Numbered from the stretch's first letter, positions 13,152 through 25,804 are shown. The stretch is DNA of 64,000 bases from Rhodamnia argentea (GCF_020921035.1 NC_063151.1:31192934-31256933); one strand, 5' to 3'. Notes: generated by a model from the letters alone, not told the origin. Numbers and translations are program-made.

Positions 13152-15791
13152 TCATCCCATACCATAATTTTGGTGAACCAATGTGAATTTGTAAATAGCC
13201 TTCATTAGCGAACCATGTTTCATGGATTTCAATGGTCCCATGTGTCTGCAATAAGAGAAAATTATAGAGCTTAGTGGGGAAAAAAGAGCAAACAAAACAA
13301 ACACTTCACAGACCAATAAATCCAAGGAAGAATATCCACTATGTCCCATGTATCCCATGAAAAGAAAGAAATGAATGGGTTGTAAACCAAACTTTATGTG
13401 GCAAAAAGAACACCGTATAATGAAGACCTTCCTAACATTTATTCCCATCAACACAACGATATTACAGATATAGAGCATCTTGAGGTTAAGTCTAATTATT
13501 GCACGTCACAGGCGTTAAAATCAGGTCCCAAAACTTTGGGTCATGAAGCCCTTTTGGTAACAAAAAAGATCAGCACATTCAGATAATTAAGATTAGAAAT
13601 AGTGTTGTATCAACTTCATAAGCAGTCAATGTGTTAAGGCCTTATTGGAAAAAGAGGGGAAACCCTACAAAGAAAATCGAAGGAAAAGAACACTGACAGC
13701 AGAGTCAAAGGTCCAGCAGAAGGAAATATTGTTACTTCAGAAGCTATGGGCCTCCAATAATTCTCTTTTGAGTTCCGAGAGAAGATAAAAAGACCGTAAC
13801 TTCACTGGAAAACGAAATAGCTTTTTGTTGCGTAGTGGATGCTGCCTTAACACAAGAAACAATGTTGGGCTGCATTTCATGAGCCAGTCGTCGATTGACT
13901 AGAAAATGCAGCTAAGGATGTCATGCAGGACAGCCAAAACAGCAGGGGATTCCTCGCCAGGGTTTTCTTATTCAACAGTTGTGGTGCAAGGGACAAGCCA
14001 AAATAATTGATTAATCTGGTGAATCTCTGAGGTAATTGAGTATTTCTCCCAGTTATCTTCCCTGAGGTACAAGTACCAATACATCCTGTATTCCACTAAC
14101 ATTACAACTTTTCTGGAATCAAAGTCTAACCTAGCTCTTTTCGACTACTTCTATAAGCCTGTTCCATTCTCAACTCACACCCTTTAGCAGTATCTCAACC
14201 CAAAAGGGCAGGCTTGGCTTTATCCCTGAGGCAGATCAGGTCAACCCAAGCCATTGATCCCTGAGGCAGATCAGGCCCCACCACACTTATATATGAGAAT
14301 GGTAGAGCCTGGCTTGATCCCTGAGGCAACAATGAGGATACATGGTAAATGGTTCTCTTTACAAGGTGGGGAAAAGGAAAGGTTGTTCCGCTCCCGATCT
14401 TCCCTTTCGCCAGCCCAAATTGTCATCTCTCGTTGTTTTCTATACCAATGTTTGTTTCACACATGGAAAAAAAAGAAAGATATATCTATATCCATAATTG
14501 CAATTTCGGGAGCTTCTCCAGACAGCACGAATATTACTAAAAAGAAGTACCATGGAGGTAATAAATAATTTGAGAACTCACACAATCTCTGTATATCGGA
14601 GCCTCCATGGAGGGAAACCTAAGTGACATCTTGCGGGTCCATAAACTAATAGGAGGTCAGGTTCTGGCCCACTACAACCTACATATACATCAATGGTGCA
14701 CATTCATATTAAAATGCCTGTTAAAAAGAAACTTGAATTTTTAAACCTGGAATGAAGCAAGCAGCGTCACAAACCAAGAGCTCTGAGTGCCTCAGACATA
14801 TTAGCTTCTGTAAAGACATTCTCCCCCTGATCCTCTGTGGCACTTTTCAGTTCCAAATGCTTTGTGAAAAGTAAATTAGCAGCTTTTGCCACAGCTTCCT
14901 TCCCATCAGATGGTGAAGCAAGTTCAAGGTTCATGTTTTTTTTGTCAAGGGGTAATTTCTCATCAGTTTCCTGCAGATAGGAGAGTGTGAAATCATCGAG
15001 AACGTCTAAAATTTTCATGTTGGATAAATCATGAAAAGGGAATAAAATATAAAACCTTCTTTTTATAATTTAAAGGTTGATTGCTATCATTTGGATTACC
15101 CAAAAACACGTAAAGTCAAAAGACAACAAACAGCAGAACACTAACATATGGCAGTCTTAAACATACCGCTCAGTTCATTCATGCACCTAACCCACATAAG
15201 TGCCACAAAACCCTCATGAATCCAACCAATTTACATATAATGTTCAGCTTACATAGCAACACCTATGCGAATTGAGTTTCTGTAACTGATCATATCGCAG
15301 AATACCAAATGCAGATGTATCAAAGTTGAACAACACATGCCATATTCAGTACCTCAAATAATCTAACATGGCTCAACTTCTCCAAGATAGCATCCTTTGA
15401 TTTCTTCAAGACCCCTAAACCCTCCCAAAAAGATGTCAATGGAACAGCATGAGTAACTTCCACAGTATCACAAACTTTTGGACCGCACTTACATGGAAAA
15501 AAGAAAGAAAGCATATTCACCTTCTTCATCATATAGGCATACATGTTTCATGCCAATATCAGACAGCCACTGCAGAAGTTTAATAACTTTTGAAGTTTGC
15601 CGAGCTTCATCACTATCCACCCCAATGGCCAGATACCGGAGCTTTCCCAGATTAAGGTCATTATATTTCTTCAACAGTCCACTCGAGATAACATAACTAT
15701 CAACTGCATCAGCTAATCCCAGCACAAAGTAACATGTGCTGATAATAAAATGTATAAAGTGCCAAATAAGTTGAAGACCGAAACTTCCCAC
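13152..15791 (-). CDS. LEW1: LEW1/NUS1-type subunit of dehydrodolichyl diphosphate synthase (5' exon missing)
   Basis: Five minus-strand exons join in phase: 15791-15521, 15414-15353, 14970-14775, 14663-14582 and 13245-13152, encoding 234 residues. Recognisable pieces are a hydrophobic N-terminal anchor (LQLIWHFIHFIISTCYFVL), LRYLAIGVDSDEARQTSKV, GMKHVCLYDEEG, VLKKSKDAILEKL, ELASPSDGKEAVAKAANLLF, DLLLVYGPARCHLGF, and the end HMGPLKSMKHGS...QNYGMG. This matches plant LEW1, the non-catalytic Nogo-B receptor-like partner that activates cis-prenyltransferases making dolichol in the ER, needed for N-glycosylation. The first visible exon starts at a GTG directly after an acceptor CAG, with an in-frame stop upstream, so the initiator ATG (about 10-25 residues) lies in an exon further right that I could not place. 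The fourth exon could instead start a few bases earlier. Confidence 0.88.
14218..14338. repeat. Short degenerate tandem repeat in a LEW1 intron
   Basis: The word atccctgaggca occurs three times (about 14221, 14257 and 14318), the first two followed by gatcagg. It lies in the intron between the last two visible LEW1 exons. No coding or regulatory role is evident. Confidence 0.5.
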
Positions 15792-16036
15792 CTGCCATGA
15801 TATCCAAACACATTAGGTGACAAAGACTAGAAACAAAGTTTAATTAAATCATCCCTAAAATCTACAACAAGACTATCCCAATAGAGATTTCTGGCCACAC
15901 GTATCCCCCCAGCAATAAGCAGCCTGATTGACACCAAGGAGACCAGATTATTTCTATTCTTCGTCCGGTAAAAAAGACACTTCTCATGTTCCTCGCTTCC
16001 GGAAGGACATGGACATTGCACATTGGTCAGCTGCTC

Positions 16037-16120
16037 CTACTCATCCCCATTACAGTGCAACTGGCATGCTTTAGCAAGCATGTCCTGAGAAAGGGAGATA
16101 AGGCCATCTCTTCCCATTGA
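16037..16120 (-). CDS. Orphan exon-like piece
   Basis: On the minus strand an acceptor tract ending TTTTGCAG is followed by 27 codons and TAG: SMGRDGLISLSQDMLAKACQ then LHCNGDE. The composition looks protein-like and the acceptor is good, but no partner exon was found upstream, and it does not fit LEW1 in phase. It may be a last exon of an unrecognised gene, part of the LEW1 5' leader, or chance. Confidence 0.2.
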   Translation of the reverse strand, partial: SMGRDGLISLSQDMLAKACQLHCNGDE

Positions 16121-17098
16121 CTGCAAAAGTAAATGAGCCAAATTTGACGCTACAAATTTCAATCAGCTCCCTACCCATCTTCGTATAATTTCATAGTGCT
16201 AATCTAATCATTTAAAGGAAAACGCACTCCCTTCATTTTGTGCTTAATTAAAGAAAAAGATTGTGTATGACCAAAAAGAAAGAAAAAGATTGTGCCACCC
16301 AATGACACTAATCGTGGATCGCTCTTAGAGACCATGATCGAGCATGCAGATCCAAATGTTAATTACATGTGCCCTTCACCTTGTTTCAGCTTGCCTTAAT
16401 AAGAAAACCGACCGAGATACAGGGAACCCCGTCATATTCTAGGTCTATGTCTAGTACTGGGTCATTCGCACGCATAAATCAGATCAGCATTAACCGACCT
16501 CCAATAACTTCTGCTGAGACAACATATCAGGAAAGGCAATATAAGATGATCCCAAAATTGTCAATACAAGCACTGCTTCCAAATTTACTGAAGAAACTCA
16601 TGTCCAAACAATGATATCAACACAAGTCAGAGCCTGCACTCACTCGAGCAGTCCAGCAATTCGGTCCCCGCATTTTGTTTGTGCTGCCCATGCTTCTGAA
16701 ACCACACATGCACAGAGAATGAGAGACAAAATATTTCAGGCACCAAATGAAAACAGCCGCCAAGAACGAAACATTATGGGTCTGAAATTGCAGGGTCCAT
16801 CGACGACAAACATGGAGGTGCTACGAATTTTCTTCTGAGGAGGATAACATTAACTCGTGCGGACTCGAACGCAACGAATATGGATCAGAATCGGAGAGAA
16901 GAACTAGAGCAACAAACCAATTCGTCGTTCCTCAAACGCCTGTTCTTAATCTGATTCGAAGACTGGTTCTCTTTCTAGAATCTCACGAACGAAAGAGAGA
17001 GCAGAACGAGCGGGGACGGTCAACTTTGCCCGACTCCTGAGAATCCACGGCTTCAAGTAGGGACATTTTGCACAGTGAAAACTGAAAAGCAGAGGCGA

Positions 17099-17167
17099 GC
17101 ACCGGAACCGGACCGAACCGGCCGGTTCTCCCGTCGGACCGGTCCGGTGCCCGGAACCGAACCGGGA
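17099..17167. repeat. CCGG-rich palindromic patch
   Basis: About 70 bp made almost entirely of CCGGTTC, GGACCGAACC and GGACCGGTCCGG words in both orientations, able to form several alternative hairpins. It stands out sharply from the surrounding AT-rich DNA and sits in the divergent promoter region. Confidence 0.55.
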
Positions 17168-18643
17168 CTACCTAGTTTTCTCTCTTTTTCCTTACTGCCG
17201 CCTCCTCCTCCCGTCTTTCGCCCCCCCATACTCGCGCGTCGCGACTCTCTCTCCCTCCCTCCCACGACTCTCTCTCACTCAAGCGAAGAAGAAGAACAAG
17301 AAGGATCTGTTATTCACCTGATCCACCGAACGACGTCGGAGAATGGAGAACTGAGGATGTCGTCTACGTTCAGTGACGATGGAACCGGCACCGTTCTTCG
17401 GCTTCCTCGGCGCAGCAGCTGCGCTTGTTTTCTCCATTTAAGATAGTTATCCCCCGCAGTATTCTGCTTCTCCCCGTCTGATCGTTGTTTCGACTTGGAT
17501 CTCCAGTTCATCGTTTCGACTGAGATCTGAATCATACTGCTGTTGAAACAGCGGTGATGGCGAATCTGATACGAGGAGGCGTACGGAAGAAAGCTGAAAC
17601 GACGGTGGGGATCAAATTACGATAAAACCCACAAGTCCGAATCAAATTACGCATTGGCTTTGCAGAAATTACAGAAGACGACGTTGAAATGTTCGACATC
17701 ACAAACGGATCCCCTTTCTTGGTCAACGGCGATTAATGGGTGAGCTTAAAAGATAAAATAGCATCTTAAATTTTGAAACATCACATTAAATAGGGAAATT
17801 TAATGTAAAGGGGGCCTTTACTTTCTCACAAAGGTTCGGAGTGGATCTTACTTTGAGTAAAAATCTGAAATATTTTTATTTTTTAAATAAAAATCTGAAA
17901 TAGACTTTATTTTAAATAAGCACATAAAGTAATCATATCAATCTCAAAGGAATAAGGATAACCTAGTATTATTTCGTTCACTACATCTTTAAATTTTTTT
18001 ACCTTTTTTTATTTTTTATTTTTATTTTTTCTCTCCCTTCCGCCAACCAAGTTGCTATCCTCGCTTAGGCTAGGCAGGTGAGGGCAACCCTCGCTCGCCT
18101 TCACTTGCCCAGCCTAGGCGAGGGTGAGGGTTGCCCTTGCCATTGGATAGGATCGCCAGATGCCGACGACCTCCACTAGTCATCAATAAAGCCTAGCAAT
18201 GTGCCCGGGGGCAGATATAAAGAAAATAAGTTTACCCATATCATTAAAATAATTAAAAACAAACAAATCAAAGTTTAATGACCAGTGACCACGGAATTTC
18301 ATAATCTCAATCTTTAACCATTTAACGGCAAATGTCTCACCAACTGAAGTCAACCTGAAAGGAAAGTAATCGATAGCAAACCAATTGTGGAAGAAGGTTG
18401 CAAAAGTTGTAAAATCGTGGGGTTGAATTGCTAGAAGTGGAAGTTTGATGCGGCTAAAATTGGAAATTATTGGGGCAAATTCATAAATAAAACGTTCGTA
18501 ATCTCCCCAAAAGAAAGAACAACGAAGAACGCAAAACAGAGAAACGAACACGCAAAGACATCTCCCTCATCATCATCCTCCTCCCCCCACTCGACACGAG
18601 CCCTCGAAGAAAACCCTAGAAAGCTTCATCAGAATCCCAATCA

Positions 18644-20496
18644 ATGAAGGGCCATGGAGCGATGGAGGTGGCCAAGACGGTGATCGAGGTCGCCGACGTG
18701 GCGTGGAAAGCGATCGAGTGCCACCATCACCACCATAACCACCACAATCCCGAACATGAGCACGACCGCGAGCACGAGACCTCTCCGTCCTCGGAGGATG
18801 AATTGGAGTCGCTGCGATGCGAGAATCGGCGACTGAGGAACCTGCTCGAGCAGAATCTGAAGCTGCTCCAGAATATCTCCGAATTGCCTTGCCTGCCGAA
18901 CGATTGCCCTCCTGATGTACGTAAAGCTTGCCTTCCTCTTCGTTTCTTGTTGATCTTCTGGAGCTCGTGGTTTGTGAGAATTTTCCTTTCTGTCCCTTGG
19001 AGTTGCAAGTGATTTGTGGCCAGTTGTGTTGGTATTGGAGTTGCAAGTGCGTTATGTCTCGGATCGTTTCTCTCTTATGTGCTGAGTGCTTAAGCCATAA
19101 TTATACGAGCAAGCAATTATCTTTGTAGCCGCAGAACTAAGTTGTCTGCTTTTATATTTTCTTGATGGATTTGTTGAAGAAGTTAGTGTATGCGAGTTTA
19201 TTTATGTCTAGTACATTTGACATTCTAGAGATTGTGCGAATTTTTACGCATAAGGTTTTTCTTTTCTCAATATGAGGGATTATTTATGTCATTGCAGTTG
19301 CATGCCCACCTTGTAGCAACTGTTGACTCAAAAGACTTTTTGAATCGGATAAAAGAATTCCAGGAGGCATCAATTAATGGAGCCAGAAATGAATTTCCAT
19401 TCAGGGAGGCCACAGGTTTGAGAGATTTATTTTTCTTCCAGTGATCTTTGCATGGATATTTTATGGGATTTTTTTATCCTTGCTATTAACTGGTTTTGAA
19501 CTTTGTTGTGTAGGAGCTGATATGCAGTCTGCTGAAATCCTAATCAATGTTGACTATGAAGAACCCAGTTGGTGGGTATGGGTTACGGATGAGATGGTCC
19601 CGAGCAATGTTGAAGAGTGGAGTGGAATTGATGACGAGAAGTATGTTGTCATCAGTGAGGAGCACGTGGTGGATGGAGTTGCCAACTTTATGGCTAGATG
19701 CGTATTGTCAAACCCAAAATCTCTGGTACATTATCTTTATGACAGTTTCAAGTATGGTCAATTTTACTTTATAATTTTGGATTGTATCTCATTAATTTCT
19801 ATTCGTGTATTCAGAACTTGACCCCAGAAGAGCTGCAAAACTGTGAGTTTCCAGCTGAATCTTCTGACTGACATGGACCATCTTTGCAATTGCATTGTGT
19901 GCTTTTTGGTCAAACTCTTATGATGGCATATTACTGCTAAGCCAGCCGGCGCAAGAAGTTGAGACTTGAGAGTACTTATTGATGTGCACTATGACCAAAG
20001 AAGAGAATTGACATGCTATTTGCTATATATATTCAACCAACATCCGTAGCTGCTTATTGGCACGATTAAACCACATATGAAAACAAGTCAACCTGAACAC
20101 GTAGGAGGATATTCAAAGATTAGATCCTCAGTAAGCTTCATAAAAGCGATTGACAGGTTGTGTTTGCATGGTATAGTCCATTGTTGAGACATCCTTTCTT
20201 GTAGTTATGTTCCCAGCATTATTTGATATCCTGAAAACCTCGTGTTATTCTAAACCTAATATCAGATACATTGAATTTAAAGTTGTTTTCTACTGAGATC
20301 TCCTCCATAGGGTACTTTTACAGCCACAAAAGTGCCGTTATCTATGTGGTCACTGAAATTGATGTCTAATGACATTTACTGCAGCTTTGTCAAAAGCATT
20401 AGGTGGCGTGAGCAAGATGGAGAAGGTCTTGAGTATATGGCATGCTGGAACATTGTTTTATACTTTGGCCACCTGGGGACTTGCTCTTGCAGGGTA

Positions 20497-20527
<31 letters not shown>

Positions 20528-21554
20528 GTGAGCTTGGGTGCCATGGTGCGTTACTGTGTGCCCTTGTCTGGGTGGGCACATCAGTGAATATGCATCTTGC
20601 TTTGTTTTCCATCGTTGTTCTCGAGTAGGATTCTATCATGAATTAGGGAACTTTGAAGCTCTTGTAGTAGTGTTGTTGGGAATTATCATATGTGATTCAT
20701 ATGTACTCTGCGCACATGAAGTTTCGTTTGTTATTTCCAAATATAGTGTTCTTTATACTCGGGGGCACTTATTTTAATAGTGGGATTTCTATCAATTGGT
20801 TTCTCAGGCTGTTTGTTGGTAGCTTTTTTGAGTCTAATTCGATGCAGGTTGACTTGGTTTAAATGATCATCCTCTTTGCTGTTTGAGCTTCATCTAGTCA
20901 AGAATCAATCAGATTCCCTCATGCTTCTATTGCATTTTATCGTACTTAATGGGTGATTACTGCTAATCATAACATAAGAATAATAAATAAAACTAGTGTA
21001 AGGGTCACGCACTATACGCATCCATGAAGATGGGTATTTTTTCTCTGTAATCTTAGGGTGCTGGCTTGGAGATCTGGCTATTTGGAGATTCATGAAACAC
21101 TGCAAGCCCCATGTGCCAGTTAAGTCCGGGCCCATCTAGGGGCACGGGTACGAAGTTGAGTGATTTTCTATGAGAAGAAAGTGGCTAGTTCCATCCATGA
21201 GGAAGTGGATGAAATGAGAAGTTGTGAGAAATGTTCTACTTGTATCCTATTTATCCTTGTATTATCTAATACAGAGTTGTTGGTAATCTTGGAAGGAATG
21301 GAAAAGTGAAACAACGAGTGGTTTTGTCTTAACAAATAGAAAATGTTATACTTGAAAAATGTAAACTTTAATTGTAGATGTGGGGAAATGGGGGTGGAAG
21401 CAGAAAGTGGTCTGAGTAAGTTGAACATGTGATGGCCTCTTCAACATAACGAAGTGGGGTTTATTGTTGTAGGTTGTATCGCAGTCGTGCTGTTCTGAAG
21501 CTAGCTGCAAGGGGTGTTCGCACGACCAGCAAAGTTGTTATGAGGGCTCTGTAA
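18644..21554 (+). CDS. Uncharacterised plant protein with coiled coil and C-terminal membrane segment
   Basis: Six exons join in phase: 18644-18916, 19298-19415, 19514-19725, 19815-19842, 20385-20493 and 21473-21554, giving 273 aa. The N-terminus has a histidine-rich stretch (CHHHHHNHHN, residues 26-35), then an acidic, serine-rich linker and a leucine-zipper-like coiled coil (LESLRCENRRLRNLLEQNLK). The middle contains SAEILINVDYEEPSWWVWVT. The C-terminus has LFYTLATWGLALAGLY, a probable membrane segment, and a basic tail. I recognise it as a conserved plant gene of unknown function and give no name. Two ATGs (18644, 18662) are possible starts; the first is used. Exon 4 is only 28 bp, but its phase and good splice sites support it. 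Intron 5 starts with a long CT microsatellite directly after the donor. Confidence 0.8.
20496..20523 (+). repeat. CT microsatellite next to a 5' splice site
   Basis: A (TC)n run of about 14 units starts two bases after the intron-5 donor GT at 20494-20495 of the uncharacterised gene. A shorter CT tract sits in the same position after the first donor of the WAT1-like gene (10184 onward). Confidence 0.8.
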
Positions 21555-23253
21555 AATCGCTTGCTTTTACAGCAAGAACAAGTAAGAAATTGTAAAACAT
21601 AATTCCATCGATCGGATGCTGCATTGCTGCTGGTGTTTCCTGCCAACATCTTGTCAAATGTAAATTCATGTAAATAGCTCATGCTTCCATTGTTCTTCCC
21701 CTATCCTCCTGAAGTAAGATTGGATGTAAGTATCTGTATTCAAAACACTCAAGTCTTTCGAATGTATGAATTACTCCATTGTTTATTCATGTGTTTTCAT
21801 GTATATGCTGCGATTGGTCTGTCTTCAGCCTTTTGGAATGGATGAAGTACACCATTGTTTATTCATGTGTTTACATGTGCATAGTGTGATTGGTCTGTCT
21901 TCGGCCTCTGATTGTTAGGCTTCTTTGAGTTGAAGCCGATAAACGAAGTACTGCTCGCTTGTTTAACATCCATGGGAGTGAAGGACTGCTTCTTGGATAA
22001 GCTAACTCCTGTAAACGATTTTGCATGGACATCTTCCTTCCAATGGAACCTTGCCTGTTCCGACCAAAAAAAAGAAAAAAAACCTTGCCTGTGATGACAG
22101 AAACATCCGGTTCAAGGTGCCCAACAAAATACTGGGTGAGCTCGTCGCCACAGACCTGCCTTGTGTGAGCGGGGAAGCTCAACACTAGCAATGCAACCAC
22201 CTAATCGCAGTCTGTACTTCGCTTACTAATCAAGATACTTTCCGACCAACCACCAAGGCGATACGTCACGCTGCTTGGCTGCTTATGTTTTTGGCATGAA
22301 TATTTGGATGGGACATTAGAGATTAATTTTAGGGCACTTCTTACATATTTCTGTTGAAAGGTCAGTGGTTGAGCTAGTGCCTTCGATATACCCCTCCACA
22401 AAATTCAATCTCGAGAACTTGCTTGTTCTCCAAATTTGGCATGTGTTGTTAACAACGAATCGAGAACATGAATGTGAGAGTAGGATACACAAGATGATAG
22501 TATCGTAGACTACCTAGGAAACGATAAACACAACAGCAGATTCGAATCACAGCCAAGGTTGCTCATTTTTAGATATATTGGCCCAGAATAGGCCATTCGA
22601 TCATGTAGTAAAGTGAAGATCTCCCTCTCTATTTATCTCCTGCGAAAGCATGTGACAGGCATTCATGAATGCCGCCATTGGTTTTTTGGAATCTAAGAAC
22701 TAGAAAGTTTTCTAACTGCGCATATGTAAGAATTACTCGAGAGGATGGCGAAATAAGACGACTATACACATAATTTTTCACCAAGAATGAAGCAGACTAG
22801 CCAATCCCACTGCTGCAAAAATTATCCTCAACAGAATGGCAAAGGACATGAATACTCGGGGCTAAGGATGTCGTCCAAAATTAGGCAAGAGTCACGGGAT
22901 CAAGATGTTTATCACCATCTCTGTTGTCTCAGCCTTCAATTCCTGACTGCTATTTGCATTTTCACCTGACATGCATCAACTGAGGTCAACCAATAAGGGA
23001 AAAAGATTGAATATAACAAGAAAACAGGTTCCTTCCTTGAATCAAAGATACAAATTACTGCGAAAGAGTCTCACATCTCCACATAAAAAAATCAAGTCCA
23101 ATCCCACAGAATAATAAATAAGGCACCAAAAAGGAAAAGAAAACACATAGATACAGGATACAGCGGACGAGAGAGGAAACCAATCTGACCAGGCCATAGC
23201 AACATCAATGTAACAAAACCCCTCATTGTCTCGTGGTCGCCACCCTCGTGGAA
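21555..23253. other. Convergent intergenic region between the coiled-coil gene and LYM
   Basis: Contains the 3' UTRs of both neighbours. A degenerate tandem duplication of about 75 bp is present around 21769-21908: catt gtttattcatgtgttt and attggtctgtctt recur in both halves. The frame on the minus strand at 21871-22200 has no family resemblance. Nothing else is supported. Confidence 0.45.
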
Positions 23254-25804
23254 TCACGATGAATCAAAGATCATCAACTTGACAAAAAAAAGCAATGTCG
23301 CAACAGCTGGTAAAATGTCCATAGGATTCATCAATGAGCGAGCAGCAGAGGCACCCGAAGCACTTCCAGTAGGACCAGTTGCAGGGTTAAATCCTGGAAG
23401 CGAACTTGTACTTGGCACCGCCGAAGACGCGGGTGAACCAGCAATCTCTGACTGCGGGGCGGGTGCTGGAGCAAATGGTGAATATTTGATGACTGAGGAA
23501 GGTGGGGCTATAAGTGGAGGAAATTGCTGCACTCCTGCATGTGTTTCAAAGGCAAGAATAAACATCACAATCTTGGTCACAATCAATATTACCAATAAAA
23601 GATATGTCGACTTTGAATAAGAAGAATTCTAAGCATGTTATTTATCAATTGATGAGGCATTCAAGCTCGAAGCAAGGGTTAAATGCCTCTATGACCAGAG
23701 TAAAGTCGCTAAAAGTAAGTCCAGTACAATAATGTACTATTGTGTTTCTAGTTTACTCGATTAAGAGCTTTCCTAGGTCCAAAATAGGAACTCAATGACA
23801 CAACAGAAATAATCAAGATTAACCTGGGCATCGCGGTTGGAGAGATGTGGACAACCTGCAAGGTAAAGAAAAGTGCATTACAACTCAAAGCATATACAGA
23901 TCTTCCAAGTTCCAACCCCCAAATGACAGTGGATACAAAAGAGGCCTGAAGTAGTAGCCCTACATGGTGATAATCGAGCCATTGACAAAACCACCATAGC
24001 TACACGCACTGACATTGCATCCAGCACTGCTCTGTTGAGCAGTAACATTTCCAAGCATCAAGTTGCTGTTTCGACATTGCATGCTAGAACAAGAAACTGC
24101 CAATGAAGCAGGCGTGCAGTACAACCTGCGTAAGAAAATGCCAACGGTTAATGAAAGATGATTTCAGGTATTTAATGGAAGCTGTCAAAGGTAATTCATC
24201 CAACTAGCTTTAAAAGATTTAAGAAGGAACATTTGTTACTTGAGATTGCCCGGCCCACAACTGCACTGCACACAATGGCTTGCTGTGATGGCATAGCTCC
24301 CATTAGGCACAATTAGACCATAATCTGAAGAGTACCTTGGAAAATTCGAAGCACAGGCTGCGACATAAAAAGCAAGGTGAGTATCCAACCTCATGGCAAG
24401 TCCATTTCAAAAGGAAAGCAACAAAAACCACAAAAAACGACAGCATAGTCAAAGTATGATTAGCAGTAATGATGCTTTTGTCAGCACATTGGTAAGAGAT
24501 TTACCTTAAAATAGTTAGGAAATGAAGGTGAAGAAACGTGCAATTCAAACAGCTTTCCAAAGCATAATTGCAGAAAATAGAACACAGACAATACAATCCG
24601 ATCACAAAATCTTCACTGAATGAAAAGGCCAGACTTATCCAGAATCAATATGCCCTAATCTGTATGATTTCACTCCACCGATGCATATGCACAGAACTTC
24701 TTCAAAGCCATTAACCCCACAAAGTCCAACAGTACTCACGCAGAAGGTTGTGCTCAAACTAGAAGTCCCTTACTTAGAAGCACTGTCGTTCAAAACCAAT
24801 TGCATCAAATAAACGTTAGAGGAAGGTCAAGAACCAGCACATCAATGAAAAGAACTTTTTTTCTTATAAACAGTGGAAACAACTTATAAACACAAAAGCA
24901 CACAGACCTTAGCGGCAATTTGAAGAACTCCATGGAGGAAAAGCATCAAAATAGTGAAAAGCAAGAAAAGCAACAAGCCCATTTAAATCCGTAAAATCCT
25001 TGGATTCTACTAAAGGTAATTTATTACACAAATTCCAACCCCCCAATAGAAGAAAGCATTAAGCCATAGCAAACGGAACATCGTCTAAGAAACAACTTTG
25101 CCAAGGTTGCATCCATCAAACATTTTACCTGGCAGCGGAACTGCAAGAATGTCACTGGCATCTATAGCTGAACTCCCCATAGCATTCACGTTCATCAAAT
25201 CGGTAATCGTAGTGGAATACCTGGATGCAATCCCTGCCAATGTATCTACAGGCTTCACCACATATGATAAATAAATTGCTGGCAACGAGTTATCGGTCCC
25301 ATTGAAGCAAGTGCAGGGGAGCGGCACCACCAAGCTCTGCCCCACATCCAACACCGAGGGGTCCGATATAGAATTAGCCTCTCTTATTTGATCCGAGGAG
25401 ACCAAACCCGAGTATATGGAATCTGCAATCAACGACAGGGTGTCCGAGGGCCGGGTTTTGTACCGGGTCGACACGGATTTCCGAATTCCATCAACACAGG
25501 AGCAAGAAATGGGGATTTTGAGGAAGAGCTGCGAAGGGAGGATGTGGTTTTCGACATCAGGGTACGAGATGTCGATGGCATTCGCGGTGAGGAGCGAGAT
25601 GGGGTCTATTTGGAAGAGAGAGGCGACCTCAGACACTTTGAGGTCGGTGTAAAGAGTGTAGCCGAGCAGGGCGTTGCAAGAGTCAGAGTTCGAGCAGGGC
25701 TCTATGGTAGACTTAGGGGAAACAAGGATAACTACATTGGCGAAAATCAAGAAGATGACAAGGGTCGGGAAGGAAGACGGTGATGCAGGTTCCATGACAG
25801 GCAT
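23254..25804 (-). CDS. LYM1/LYM3: LysM domain GPI-anchored protein (LYM1/LYM3 type)
   Basis: Five exons on the minus strand join in phase: 25804-25129, 24357-24240, 24125-23964, 23855-23824 and 23534-23254, giving 422 aa. A signal peptide (about residues 10-30) precedes the mature start KSTIEPCSNSDSCNALLGYT. LysM modules lie at about 113-162 and 177-226, separated by CxC motifs (CSC at 101-103, CTC at 164-166). A cysteine-rich region follows (HCVQCSCGPGN; CSSMQCRNSN; GCNVSACSYGG). The end is a proline/serine/alanine-rich stalk and a hydrophobic tail, as expected for a GPI anchor. Arabidopsis LYM1 and LYM3 bind bacterial peptidoglycan at the plasma membrane and work with CERK1. ATG 25804 was chosen because the signal peptide follows; an in-frame ATG at 25939 would add an unlikely 45 residues, and 25795 is also possible. 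Closely similar to both paralogues. Confidence 0.95.

Larger units (their letters stand above)
15792..18643. other. Divergent intergenic region between LEW1 and the uncharacterised coiled-coil gene
   Basis: This must contain the missing first exon and promoter of LEW1 (minus) and the promoter of the gene at 18644 (plus). An orphan exon-like piece is at 16037-16120. A CCGG-rich, palindrome-rich patch is at 17099-17167. AT-rich sequence around 17785-18180, with a GC-rich core of GAGGGCAACCCTCGC-type words at about 18058-18150, resembles the family B MITEs but its right end is not clear. The open frames at 17075-17446 (+) and 17053-17265 (-) are proline- or arginine-rich shadows of the GC-rich patch. 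Confidence 0.45.

Noticed and set aside
17075-17446. 123-codon plus-strand frame rich in P, R and S
   Set aside because: Produced by the CCGG-rich patch and pyrimidine-rich DNA; no domain, no splice context.
25388-25783. 131-codon frame antisense to the LYM first exon
   Set aside because: LYM is strongly supported on the other strand; the frame is a mirror of its codon bias.
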